Assembly: GCA_947626525.1 (NCBI GenBank)
Contig: CANQSM010000007.1
Coordinates: 1-63,515, forward strand
DNA from: an uncultured Phocaeicola sp.
GTDB lineage: Bacteria; Bacteroidota; Bacteroidia; Bacteroidales; Bacteroidaceae
Direction: 5' to 3'
Length of the DNA stretch: 63,515 bases
The notes under the pieces are model-generated. The model searched no databases, had not been told where the DNA came from, and saw only the letters and a list, made by a program, of their open reading frames with translations. Of this stretch, positions 55,243 to 63,515 are shown one piece after another; within the stretch, counting starts at the first letter, position 1, and each line of letters begins with the position of its first letter. The position numbers were made by a program, and so were the translations under genes.

Positions 55243-57402
55243 TTAGTCCACGATGGTCATCTCGTCAATCAGCCGCCGGCAGCCGCCAAGCTTTTCGAGG
55301 ACGAACAGCACGTAGCGTATGTCCACGGCTATGCAGCGTTGCAGGCTGTTGTCGAAATGGATGTCGCCGCTGAGCGATTCCCAGTTTCCGTCGAAGGCGC
55401 AGCCTATCAGTTCCCCTCTGCCGTTGATTACCGGGCTTCCGCTGTTGCCGCCGGTGATGTCGTTGGTAGTGAGGAAGCAGGTCGGCAGCTCCCCGTTTTT
55501 CATGGCGTAGCGCCCGTAGTCCTTTTGGCGGTACAGCTCTTTCAGTCTCTCCGGTACGATGAACTCCGGGTCGTCCGGGTCTTCCTTTTCCATCACGCCT
55601 TTCAAGGTGGTGTAGTAGTTGTACAGCACGCCGTCCTTCGGGGTGTATGACTTGACATTGCCGTAGGTCAGGCGGATGGTGAAGTTGGCGTCCGCGGCTT
55701 TGGGGGTCGGCGCGTACATTTCGCACAGACCTCTGACATAGGTCTTATGGAGAGGCTCCAAGGCTTCCATGCCTTTCCTGTAACGCGCGTCGAGGTCTCG
55801 CGTGAACCGGTCCATCGATTGGAAGAAACGGGTGGCCAGGTCTTTCTCGATGGCCTTGACTGTGGGCTTCCTCAGGAATTTGTCCAGGTTCGCCTGGGAG
55901 GCCATGATGGATTCGTCGTACATGGCGTCGACGAAACGGTTGTAGTCGCCCTTATACTGTTTCTCTATCGTTTCGTAGATGTCCGGCCGTTCACCGGTCA
56001 TCTCGGCGTATAGCGGAATCAGTGCCTTGGCCACCTTGCGGTCCACCTCATGGTCGTAATTCTTGTTGTGAATCGTGCCGTACGCCTTGCGCAGCAGGTC
56101 GCTGTTTTTTTCGACGCCATTTTGGTCTTTCGCCTTGAGCGCCGTCTTCAGGTCTTCCATGATTAGGGGCGGCGAGAGGAATTCGAAGCCGCCCCAGAAC
56201 ACTTCGTTGAAGGTGGTGAAGAGGTATTTGGTGGATTGGAGGGAGGCGATGACTTGGTCGATTTCACTCACGACGCTTTCGTATTCCTTGTCGTTGCGTG
56301 ACCGGGCGAATCCGGCGAAGCGTTTCTCCTGCTCGGCCTTGGTCTCCAGCACCTTGTTGTCGATGATGGCCTTGTTCATGCCGATGGCGTTCTTCCAGTA
56401 GTTGCAGCTCCCCGCGTATTTGGAGGCGTATTGGATGCGTATCCTGTCGCTTCCGGCCATCTCCTTTTTCAGCACCTCCTGCCTTGCCTCGCGTACTTTT
56501 ATGCGCGGTTCGTTCTCGGTTTCCATCAGGCTCTTTATCTCGCTGGCGGTGAGATAGCGTTCCGTGCGGCCCGGGAAACCGATAATCATGGTGTAGTCGC
56601 CCTCCTCCAGTCCTTTCAGTGAGATGGGGAGATGTTTCTTGCACTTCAGGGGGACGTTCTTCGGGCTGTAGAGGGCCGGCTCCCCGTTTTTGTCCGCGTA
56701 GACGCGGAATAGGGAGAAGTCGCATGTATGGCGGGGCCACATCCAGTTGTCCGTTTCTCCTCCGAATTTCCCTATACATTGCGGGGGAGCGGCCACCATG
56801 CGGATGTCGGGGTATATTTTCTTGAAGAACAGGTAGTACTGGTTGCCGGCGTAAAAGGGAAGCAGCTCGGTCGTGATGCCCGGTTTCCCTTTCAAGCCGC
56901 TCTCTTCCAGGAATTGGCTGGCGAGTGTTCCCAGATAGGGCCCCGCCAGTAAATCGGCGTCGCTCAGGCCTTTCTCTTTCATGAAGCGGTTCACTTGCTC
57001 CGTCACGTCTTGGATGCGTTCGATGAACGTGAACTGCAATCCCTCCGACGGAAGCTCTTCTTCCTTGCTCATGGACCAGAACCCGTTTTGAAGGTAGTCG
57101 TGCTCCACGGAGCTATGCCGCTGGATGGCGTCGAAACCGCAGTGGTGATTGGTCAGGATCAGGCCGTCTTCTGAAATGATCTCGCCGGTGCAGCCGCTAC
57201 CGAAAATGCCGACCGCGTCTTTCAGGGAGAGCCGGTCGGGCGAGTAGATGTCTTCCGCCTCCAGCATGAGACCTTGTTTCTTCATTTGGTCTATCAGGTG
57301 TTGCTCTTTCATCAGCTGCAACATCCACATGCCTTCGTCCGCCTTGGCCGTGAGGCATGCGACGGCTAATACCGCCGTGAGGAATAGTTTGGTTTTTTTC
57401 AT
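55243..57402 (-). CDS. S46-family dipeptidyl-peptidase (DPP7-like)
   Basis: 719 aa. A signal peptide ([21 protein letters not shown]) is followed by a chymotrypsin-like fold split by a helical domain. Catalytic residues are His in [12 protein letters not shown] and Ser in [12 protein letters not shown]. The following [12 protein letters not shown] has Gly where DPP11 has Arg, which points to DPP7 specificity (hydrophobic P1) rather than acidic. It removes dipeptides from peptides in the periplasm. MKK at 57402 is the start; the ORF to 57459 lies upstream of the promoter. Confidence 0.93.
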   Translation of the reverse strand: MKKTKLFLTAVLAVACLTAKADEGMWMLQLMKEQHLIDQMKKQGLMLEAEDIYSPDRLSLKDAVGIFGSGCTGEIISEDGLILTNHHCGFDAIQRHSSVEHDYLQNGFWSMSKEEELPSEGLQFTFIERIQDVTEQVNRFMKEKGLSDADLLAGPYLGTLASQFLEESGLKGKPGITTELLPFYAGNQYYLFFKKIYPDIRMVAAPPQCIGKFGGETDNWMWPRHTCDFSLFRVYADKNGEPALYSPKNVPLKCKKHLPISLKGLEEGDYTMIIGFPGRTERYLTASEIKSLMETENEPRIKVREARQEVLKKEMAGSDRIRIQYASKYAGSCNYWKNAIGMNKAIIDNKVLETKAEQEKRFAGFARSRNDKEYESVVSEIDQVIASLQSTKYLFTTFNEVFWGGFEFLSPPLIMEDLKTALKAKDQNGVEKNSDLLRKAYGTIHNKNYDHEVDRKVAKALIPLYAEMTGERPDIYETIEKQYKGDYNRFVDAMYDESIMASQANLDKFLRKPTVKAIEKDLATRFFQSMDRFTRDLDARYRKGMEALEPLHKTYVRGLCEMYAPTPKAADANFTIRLTYGNVKSYTPKDGVLYNYYTTLKGVMEKEDPDDPEFIVPERLKELYRQKDYGRYAMKNGELPTCFLTTNDITGGNSGSPVINGRGELIGCAFDGNWESLSGDIHFDNSLQRCIAVDIRYVLFVLEKLGGCRRLIDEMTIVD

Positions 57403-57432
57403 ATCTTTATTAAGGTTTTTTTGATTACCTCG

Positions 57433-57440
57433 CAAAGGTA
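57433..57440 (-). promoter_or_regulatory. -7 element of the S46 peptidase gene
   Basis: The minus strand reads TACCTTTGC, matching TAnnTTTG, about 31 bp upstream of the ATG at 57402. Confidence 0.5.
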
Positions 57441-57569
57441 AGACAAAAAAGGTTCTCAACGTTTCTTCCTTTTCTTTTTTGTGCCTTATATTCCTATTAA
57501 ATAGCTCTAAAAGCCTTTTCCAAACTTTAAATATTGATAAAAATCACGCACCCGTCCGGCGAATGGTTG

Positions 57570-57577
57570 TACTTTTG
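57570..57577 (+). promoter_or_regulatory. -7 element of the DUF4369-like lipoprotein gene
   Basis: TACTTTTG matches TAnnTTTG; transcription would start near 57584. Confidence 0.5.
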
Positions 57578-57610
57578 CCTCGCGTAACGAACTACATGAG
57601 GGAGTATGGT

Positions 57611-58315
57611 ATGACTATGAATAGACTGTTTTTATGGGCTGCGCTGGTTCTGTCCCTGACGGCCTGCGACAAGTACAGGATAGAGGGCACCTCTTCTGTT
57701 TCGAGCCTGGACGGGAAGATGCTGTTTGTCAAGGTTTGGGAGGAGGGCCGGATGACGACGGTGGATTCCTGTGAGATTGTTCACGGGAAGTTTTCCATGA
57801 GCGGGAAGGTGGACTCCGTGGTGATGGCCACTCTCTACATGGACGACCGGCCCATGATGCCGCTTGTCATAGAGAGGGGAAACATACGGATCGTCATTGA
57901 CGATCTGAAACTGGCGGCTTCGGGCACGAAGCTGAATGACAAGCTGAGCGGTTTCATCGAGCGGCAGAAGTCTATCAGCGGCCGGGCCGATGATTTGTCG
58001 CACAGGGAGAGCCAGATGATTATGGACGGGAAGGATCCGGCGGAGATTCAGGAGATGGTTGACTCTGAGGAAGAGAAGCTCTCGAAAGAGATGAATCAGC
58101 TGGTCAAGGATTTCATAACGGGCAATTATGACAACGCGCTGGGCGCCGGCGTCTTTATGATATTATGCAGCAATATGCCCTATCCGGTCATGACGCCGCA
58201 AATGGAGGAGCTGCTGGACAAGGCTCCCGAGTCGTTCAGGAATCATCCTTTCATAAAGGAGTTTGTGACGAACGCGGAAGAGTACACTCGGCGTATGAAA
58301 TACGGCAGGGAGTGA
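57611..58315 (+). CDS. DUF4369-like lipoprotein
   Basis: 234 aa. A lipoprotein signal (LFLWAALVLSLTAC) gives a lipidated Cys at about residue 19. A DUF4369-like beta domain follows (SLDGKMLFVKVWEEGRMTTVDSC, GKFSMSGKVDSV, PMMPLVIERGNIRIVID), then a helical part. In this family the domain often precedes a thioredoxin domain, which is missing here. GAGGGAG five bases before the ATG at 57611 decides the start. The stop codon abuts the convergent plsC stop. Confidence 0.78.
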   Translation: MTMNRLFLWAALVLSLTACDKYRIEGTSSVSSLDGKMLFVKVWEEGRMTTVDSCEIVHGKFSMSGKVDSVVMATLYMDDRPMMPLVIERGNIRIVIDDLKLAASGTKLNDKLSGFIERQKSISGRADDLSHRESQMIMDGKDPAEIQEMVDSEEEKLSKEMNQLVKDFITGNYDNALGAGVFMILCSNMPYPVMTPQMEELLDKAPESFRNHPFIKEFVTNAEEYTRRMKYGRE

Positions 58316-59047
58316 CTATCTGTATTGGGCGGGCAGGCTTTCCTGTATCACCTGATGGGCCTTGTCCCGTGTGTTCTGGATGTTCTCGTGCCCCTGGCCC
58401 TGCGGGAAAATCGGTTCGTGCAGCGTGAGAATCATGCGGTGGCGTCTGATGAACCTGCCCGTGCGGGGAAGCACTTCGAACGATCCGTCGATGCTCAGCG
58501 GCACGACAGGCAGCCGGAGTTCGTCGGCCAGCTGGAAAGCCCCTTTCTTGAAGTCTCCCATGTGGCCGGTAAACGTACGGCGTCCCTCCGGGAAGACGAC
58601 CAGTGACATGCCGTCTTTCAGGGTGTGGCGGGCCTGTTCAATCGTTTCCTGTACCTTCTTCGGTCCCGATTTGTCGACAAAGATGTGTCCGGCGGCTTGG
58701 CAGGCTTTTCCTACAAGGGGGATGGAACGGAGTGATTTCTTCATCATCCATTTGAAATTGCGCCCCAGGAAACCGTAAATGAGGAAGATATCGAAAGCCC
58801 CTTGGTGGTTGGCGACGAATATGTAAGAGGTCTTTCTGTGAATGTCGGCGTGTCCGTTCACTTGGATAGGAAGGAGCAGGACATGGCAAATCAGCCGGGA
58901 CCAGATCTTTCCCGGATAATATCCCCAGAAGCTTGGGTTTCCGATAAATGAGCCGCCGATAGTCACTAACGCCGTAAGGATGGTCAGCGCCAATAAAATG
59001 GGGGCGGCAACGCAGATTTGATAGATACGATAAACGATTGTGCCCAT
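58316..59047 (-). CDS. plsC: 1-acyl-sn-glycerol-3-phosphate acyltransferase
   Basis: 243 aa. The acyltransferase motifs are NHQGAFD (HX4D, catalytic) and VVFPEGRRTFTG (substrate binding). Two N-terminal membrane segments are present. It adds the second acyl chain to lysophosphatidic acid. It is the last gene of a leftward group that starts with the glycosyltransferase at 63368. Confidence 0.93.
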   Translation of the reverse strand: MGTIVYRIYQICVAAPILLALTILTALVTIGGSFIGNPSFWGYYPGKIWSRLICHVLLLPIQVNGHADIHRKTSYIFVANHQGAFDIFLIYGFLGRNFKWMMKKSLRSIPLVGKACQAAGHIFVDKSGPKKVQETIEQARHTLKDGMSLVVFPEGRRTFTGHMGDFKKGAFQLADELRLPVVPLSIDGSFEVLPRTGRFIRRHRMILTLHEPIFPQGQGHENIQNTRDKAHQVIQESLPAQYR

Positions 59048-59084
59048 AATGCAAACTTTTATGAGGCAAAGTTAATCTATTTTT

Positions 59085-60248
59085 TCATTTGCGGCGCAAT
59101 GTTATGACAGTAATTTCCGGCCAGGCGCCAAAACGGAAGGGAAGCATAACTTCTCCTATTCCGATGTTCACGTAGAGCCCGCGTCCGTTTTCAAGATACA
59201 TGCCTTTGTTTTCCGGATAGAACCAGGCCGCGGGGGTGTAGCCGGCAAGGATGAATTGCATGGCGTGGGTGTGTCCGGCCAGCGTCAGCTGGACATCCGA
59301 CTTCGGCAGCACCTCACGGCGCCAATGCGTGGGGTCGTGGCTGAGCAGTACCTTGAACAAGCCTTCCGTTCCTTCCAGAGCCTTGGGCAAGTTTCCCTTT
59401 CGCGGGAAAGGGGGCTCTCCGTCGTTCTCCACTCCTGCCAGGGCGATTCGGCTGCTGTCCCTTCTTAATATCACATGGTCGTTGTTTAATAGTTTCCAAC
59501 CCATCCGGGCTTGTCTTTGTTTTAAGTCTTCCAGGTTGGCCTTCTGGGCTTCCGGAGTCTCCCAGCGGACATAAGTGCTGTAATCGTGGTTGCCCAGGAC
59601 AGAGTAGACCCCGTCGGTGGCCCGCATGCCGGAAAGGATGCCTTCCGCTCCGTCCAACTCGTTTGCCTTATGGTTGACCAGGTCGCCGGTAAACACGATC
59701 AAGTCGGGCCGCTGTCGGTTGATAAGCTCTACGATGCGTCGAATCTCCTTCGGATAGCCGGCTATGGTGCCGATATGCAGGTCGGAGAACTGTACGATGC
59801 GGTATCCGTTGAAAGCGGGAGGAAGCTCCTCGGAGGAGAAGGTCACCTCCTTTATCTGATAGTGGCGCCATCCTTCTGTGGCGCCGTATAGGATCATGGC
59901 CATGGAAAGGACTCCTGTGATGAGTCCGGTATGGAACATGACGCTCTCCATCCGGCGGGAGAATATACGGAGCAGCCTTCCCGGCAGCACGCAGAGGCAA
60001 AACAGGCATTTGGGAATGGTGATGGCCATATAGACAAGCAGATAGATGCCGATAAGACGGCTTTTCCCGGGACTGAAGTTGTCGCTGTACGTCAGGCATG
60101 CCAGAAAGAGGGCCAGGATGAGGGAAGGCAGCCAGAACAACCGCCTGATTATACGGTGCCTTTTTATCCGGTGAAGGAAACGGGCGTAGATGTAGCCGTC
60201 CGTCACGATGAGTAAGGCCAGTAAGATGAAAAATATCCGGTATAGCAT
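59085..60248 (-). CDS. Membrane-anchored metallophosphoesterase (YaeI-like)
   Basis: 387 aa. Three to four N-terminal transmembrane segments (1-135) are followed by a calcineurin-like domain with all metal-binding motifs: SDLHIG, VFTGDLVNH, VLGNHDYST, LLSHDP and LAGHTHAMQ. It may process phospholipid or lipid A precursors. MLYRIFFILLALL at 60248 is the start, not the ATG at 60326. Confidence 0.9.
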   Translation of the reverse strand: MLYRIFFILLALLIVTDGYIYARFLHRIKRHRIIRRLFWLPSLILALFLACLTYSDNFSPGKSRLIGIYLLVYMAITIPKCLFCLCVLPGRLLRIFSRRMESVMFHTGLITGVLSMAMILYGATEGWRHYQIKEVTFSSEELPPAFNGYRIVQFSDLHIGTIAGYPKEIRRIVELINRQRPDLIVFTGDLVNHKANELDGAEGILSGMRATDGVYSVLGNHDYSTYVRWETPEAQKANLEDLKQRQARMGWKLLNNDHVILRRDSSRIALAGVENDGEPPFPRKGNLPKALEGTEGLFKVLLSHDPTHWRREVLPKSDVQLTLAGHTHAMQFILAGYTPAAWFYPENKGMYLENGRGLYVNIGIGEVMLPFRFGAWPEITVITLRRK

Positions 60249-60306
60249 AAGTGTATAGTTTATAAGGTTTGTAAACGGGAGCGGGCGGACAGGGAGCCGC
60301 CGCGCG

Positions 60307-61191
60307 TCAGGCGAGGTTCGCCGCAAGGTACTTCTTTATCTCTTCCACTGGCATGCCTCGTCTCCGGGCATAGTCCGCCAACTGGTCTTCCCCGATTTTC
60401 CCGACGGAGAAATAGCGCGACCGGGGATGGGCGAACATCAGTCCGCAGACGGAAGCGTGAGGAACCATCATGCCGTTTTCCGTCAGGCGTATGCCTATCC
60501 GCTCCATTTCCAGCAGGTCGTTTAGCAGGAAATTGACGGACTGGTCGGGCAGGGAAGGATATCCTACGGCCGGCCGGATGCCTTGATAAGCTTCGTCGTG
60601 CAGTTGTCTGACGGTCAGTCTCTCCTCTTTGGCGTATCCCCAGAACTCTTTGCGCACTTGTTCGTGCAGCCGTTCGGCCGCCGCTTCGGCCAGCCTGTCG
60701 GCTAAAGTCTGTATCAGCATGCGTTGGTAGGGGTCTTGCGGGTGAAGCTGTTCCATTTCCTCGTCGACGGTGGTGGCGAATGCTCCTACCGTGTCGGGTA
60801 TGCCTGATGTCAGCGGGCGTACGAAATCGCTCAGGCAGAGATGAGGCTCTCCCGGCTGTCGGGCTTGCTGTTGCCGTAGCAGCGGGAAAACCGTTCCGTC
60901 CAGCAGGAGATTGTCTCCGTCGGAATAGGCCTGGAACAGGCGGTAGACAGCCTTTACCGGATAACTCTCATCTAATTTCCATAGCATGCGCCGCGCTTCT
61001 TTGTGGAGCTGCATCGCCTCGGCCGCTTTGGCCCGTTCGGCCTCCGGAAAATCTTTGAGCCATAGGGCACGGCAAACGTCGCAGCCATGTATGTCGGCAA
61101 TGGAGGCGAAGCGGGGCTGGAATCCCCATGCGTGGAAAAAATAAATCCAGTTGATGTAGTCGGTCAGTTCGTGTATTCTATAGGTTATCAT
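60307..61191 (-). CDS. Stand-alone methionine synthase (MetH) activation domain
   Basis: 294 aa. An N-terminal helical domain is followed by the MetH activation fold: FWGYAKEERLTVRQL, GIRPAVGYPSLPDQS (AdoMet-binding) and SRYFSVGKIGEDQLADYARRRGM. In most bacteria this is the C-terminal part of MetH; here it is a separate gene. It re-methylates inactive cob(II)alamin with AdoMet. MITYRIHELTD at 61191 is the start. Confidence 0.85.
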   Translation of the reverse strand: MITYRIHELTDYINWIYFFHAWGFQPRFASIADIHGCDVCRALWLKDFPEAERAKAAEAMQLHKEARRMLWKLDESYPVKAVYRLFQAYSDGDNLLLDGTVFPLLRQQQARQPGEPHLCLSDFVRPLTSGIPDTVGAFATTVDEEMEQLHPQDPYQRMLIQTLADRLAEAAAERLHEQVRKEFWGYAKEERLTVRQLHDEAYQGIRPAVGYPSLPDQSVNFLLNDLLEMERIGIRLTENGMMVPHASVCGLMFAHPRSRYFSVGKIGEDQLADYARRRGMPVEEIKKYLAANLA

Positions 61192-61268
61192 GATGTTGCT
61201 GTTGTTTATAAAGCCGTTCTTTTCCATGGGGCCGCAGGCGTTTCCCTTGGCGGCGTCCCGTGACTTTC

Positions 61269-62609
61269 TCACCGCTCGAAGCGTAACGCCTGTCCGCGGC
61301 AGGTGTCGTCCACCGTATGGTCCGTATATGCCAGGCGCCCGTTGACAAAGGTCTTCTGCACTTGCCATTGGAACGTGTGTCCCTCCAACGGGCTCCATCC
61401 GCATTTGCTCAGAATCTTGTCAGGCGTGACGGTCCACGGCCTTTGCGGGGCGACCAGTACCAGGTCCGCCTGATATCCTTTCTGTATATATCCCCGTTTG
61501 CTGACGGCGAACAGGCGGGCCGGCGCATGACACATCTTCTCCACCAGCTGTTCGAGGGTGAGCACCTTTTGGTCGACAAGCTCCAGCATGCTCACCAGCG
61601 AGAACTGTATCATCGGCATGCCGGATGCCGCTTTGAGGCAGCCCCCTTGCTTTTCGCGCGGTAAGTGGGGAGCATGGTCGGTACCGATGACATCGATGCG
61701 TCCGTCGGTCAGGGCCTGCCGGAGGGCTTCCCTGTCGGCTTCGGTCTTGATGGCGGGGTTGCATTTGATGCGCGTTCCCAACGAGGCGTAGTCCTTGTCG
61801 CAGAAATAGAGGTGGGCGACACACGCTTCCGCGGTGATGCGCTTCCGGTCGAGAGGCGCCGTATCAAACAGTTCCAGTTCGCGTGCCGTACTGACGTGGG
61901 CCATGTGCAGGCGTGCCCCGGTCTCTTTGGCCAGTTTCACGGCCAAGGCCGACGAACGGTAGCAGGCTTCCGCGTTCCGTATGGCAGGATGATGGACAAT
62001 GTCGGGGTCTTCTCCGTATAATGCCTTGTAACGCCGGGTCTGGGCGGTGATGAGGGAGGTGTCCTCGCAGTGGGACATGATTAGCATGCCTGCCTCCGAA
62101 AAGAGCTTTCGTAAGGCTTCCGCCTTGTCTACCAGCATGTTCCCGGTGCTGGAACCCATAAATAGCTTGATGCCGCAGACACGGCTTTTGTCTAACAGGG
62201 GGAGGAGGGAACCGTTGTCGTTGGTGGCTCCGAAGAAGAAAGAGTAGTTGACCCGGCTCTTTCGGGCGGCCTCGGTGAACTTCTCTTCCAGCGTTTCGAG
62301 CGTGGTGGTCTGTGGCAGGGTGTTTGGCATATCCATGTATGAGGTCACCCCTCCTGCCGCGGCGGCGCGGCTTTCGCTTTCCATGTCGGCTTTGTGGGTG
62401 AGGCCCGGGTCGCGGAAATGCACGTGGTCGTCGATGACTCCCGGAAGCAGGAAGAGCCCTTCGGCCCGGATGACTGTGTCGCAGGAAGCAGACGGTGGAA
62501 CTGTCCCTTCTGTCACCTCCGCGATGACTTCCCCGTCTATCAGCACCGAACCGGTAAAGGTGCGCCCGTCGTTGACGATGCGTGCGTTTTGTATCAGTGT
62601 ACGTGCCAT
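61269..62609 (-). CDS. pyrC: Dihydroorotase (class I)
   Basis: 446 aa. The binuclear metal site is visible in DDHVHFRDPG, HCEDTS, AHVSTARE and GTDHAPHLPREK. It forms dihydroorotate from carbamoyl-aspartate in pyrimidine synthesis. It lies 15 bp after the glycosyltransferase gene. Confidence 0.95.
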   Translation of the reverse strand: MARTLIQNARIVNDGRTFTGSVLIDGEVIAEVTEGTVPPSASCDTVIRAEGLFLLPGVIDDHVHFRDPGLTHKADMESESRAAAAGGVTSYMDMPNTLPQTTTLETLEEKFTEAARKSRVNYSFFFGATNDNGSLLPLLDKSRVCGIKLFMGSSTGNMLVDKAEALRKLFSEAGMLIMSHCEDTSLITAQTRRYKALYGEDPDIVHHPAIRNAEACYRSSALAVKLAKETGARLHMAHVSTARELELFDTAPLDRKRITAEACVAHLYFCDKDYASLGTRIKCNPAIKTEADREALRQALTDGRIDVIGTDHAPHLPREKQGGCLKAASGMPMIQFSLVSMLELVDQKVLTLEQLVEKMCHAPARLFAVSKRGYIQKGYQADLVLVAPQRPWTVTPDKILSKCGWSPLEGHTFQWQVQKTFVNGRLAYTDHTVDDTCRGQALRFER

Positions 62610-62624
62610 ATATGAGAGAGAGAT

Positions 62625-63368
62625 TTAGGATTTTCGGGGATAGTGCCTGAACCATCCGTCCCATCGCAGGCGGATGACTCCGAAGATGGCTTCTCCGAAG
62701 ATGCTGCTGTTCATCTTCGAGGCGCCCAGCTCCCGGTTGATGAAGATAACGGGAACCTCCTTGATTTGGAAGCCGCATTGATGGGCCGTGTATTTCATTT
62801 CTATCTGGAAGGCGTAGCCTTTGAACCGGATTCCATCCAGCGGAATGGTTTCGAGCACCTTGCGGCGGTAGCATACGAATCCCGCCGTGGTGTCGCGTAT
62901 TTTCAGCCCGGTGACAAGGCGCACGTACTTGGAAGCGAAGTAGGACATGAGCACGCGCCCCATGGGCCAGTTTACCACATTCACTCCGCTCACGTAACGT
63001 GAGCCGACGGCCACATCGTAGCCATCCTCGGCGCAGGCGGCATACAGGCGCGGCAGGTCGTTTGGATTGTGCGAGAAGTCGGCGTCCATTTCAAAGACAT
63101 ATTCGTATGGGTGCCGCATGGCCCACCTGAAACCTTCGATGTAGGCGGTGCCCAGCCCGAGCTTGCCGTTGCGCTGTACCATGAAAAGCTGTCCGGGAAA
63201 TTCCGTTTGCAGCCTTTTGACAATGTCGGCTGTCCCATCCGGTGAAGCATCTTCGATGACTAAGACATGAAAGGCCTTTTCGAGATGGAATACCGCACGG
63301 ATGATGTTCTCAATGTTTTCCTTTTCGTTGTAAGTCGGAATAATCACAATGCTGTCGGATGTTTGCAT
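62625..63368 (-). CDS. Dolichol/polyprenol-phosphate mannosyltransferase-like GT2
   Basis: 247 aa. A GT-A domain: IVIIPTYNEKENIENII at the N-terminus, VIEDASPDGT (first Asp), FEMDADFSHNPNDLP (DxD) and a membrane-near C-terminus. It lacks the long multi-span tail, so it is of the DPM1 type, using GDP-mannose or a similar donor on polyprenyl phosphate. MQTSDSIVIIP at 63368 is the start. Confidence 0.88.
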   Translation of the reverse strand: MQTSDSIVIIPTYNEKENIENIIRAVFHLEKAFHVLVIEDASPDGTADIVKRLQTEFPGQLFMVQRNGKLGLGTAYIEGFRWAMRHPYEYVFEMDADFSHNPNDLPRLYAACAEDGYDVAVGSRYVSGVNVVNWPMGRVLMSYFASKYVRLVTGLKIRDTTAGFVCYRRKVLETIPLDGIRFKGYAFQIEMKYTAHQCGFQIKEVPVIFINRELGASKMNSSIFGEAIFGVIRLRWDGWFRHYPRKS

Positions 63369-63394
63369 ACGCTTCAAAGCTTAGAATATGGATG

Positions 63395-63402
63395 CAAATG
63401 TA
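63395..63402 (-). promoter_or_regulatory. -7 element of the glycosyltransferase-pyrC-plsC group
   Basis: The minus strand reads TACATTTGC, matching TAnnTTTG, 27 bp upstream of the ATG. The last 110 bp of the window hold nothing else recognisable. Confidence 0.55.
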
Positions 63403-63515
63403 GCGAATCTAACCGAACACTGTATGAAAGCCGTTCAAATTTAATTAGGGATATTCAGTTAAAGGCTGCAGATGACGGCTGCAGAATCTTGCGAGACTCC
63501 TATAAATGCCAGAAA

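Noticed and set aside
58313-58318. Overlap of convergent genes as a special feature
   Set aside because: The stop codons of the lipoprotein and plsC genes merely abut; tight but ordinary packing.

Overview
The window comes from a member of the Bacteroidales, most like Bacteroidaceae or Tannerellaceae; I cannot name a species. Three things support this. Promoters have the Bacteroidetes form TTTG-N(18-21)-TAnnTTTG. The gene order rpsU-xerC-hpf-tRNAs-tuf-tRNA(Trp)-secE-nusG-rplKAJL-rpoBC and the RpoB (1270 aa) and RpoC (1427 aa) lengths fit the order. The accessory genes (DUF4248, HU-like protein, 'smalltalk' peptide, S46 peptidase, split MetH activation domain) are typical of it. Base composition is uneven: roughly 1-15 kb is AT-rich, the rest is GC-rich, and the 50-55 kb cassette is the richest in GC.

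Layout. 0.0-2.1 kb is a small accessory patch: a frameshifted S24/CI-type repressor, a divergent partial gene, a small conserved protein, iteron-like repeats and hairpins. 2.2-3.5 kb holds metY. 3.8-18.6 kb is the information-processing block: a candidate structured RNA, rpsU, xerC, hpf, five tRNA genes, tuf, secE, nusG, four ribosomal protein genes, rpoB and rpoC, with an attenuator-like hairpin before rpoB and a strong terminator after rpoC. 18.7-34.2 kb is mostly leftward: GNAT + free-methionine-sulfoxide reductase, a TonB receptor with a His-rich partner, a HAD hydrolase, a patatin-barrel protein, lysS-gpsA-pgi, and FKBP-aroC-dipeptidase. 34.7 kb has a small secreted protein. 35.5-41.7 kb is the ilvD-ilvB-ilvN-thioesterase-ilvC operon, preceded by a complete translational attenuator (24-aa leader peptide, antiterminator, terminator). 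41.8-47.2 kb has a nucleoside phosphorylase, FloA/NfeD, a TPR protein, and a TtcA-like enzyme with a DUF486 protein. 47.3-55.2 kb is a very GC-rich accessory cassette. 55.2-63.4 kb has an S46 dipeptidyl-peptidase, a lipoprotein, and a leftward group of glycosyltransferase, pyrC, MetH activation domain, phosphoesterase and plsC.

The most interesting features are: (1) the ilv attenuator; (2) the cassette of divergent coiled-coil gene pair / VirE_N-DUF3987 / DUF4248 / HU-like / amidase / 33-aa hydrophobic peptide, whose DUF3987 half is bracketed by long inverted repeats carrying TTGTGAC iterons; (3) four separate minisatellites at 20.0, 35.2, 49.7 and 53.2 kb that all have a 23-24 bp period, three of them with related unit sequence; (4) a possible structured RNA upstream of rpsU; and (5) a C8 homopolymer that breaks the repressor gene.
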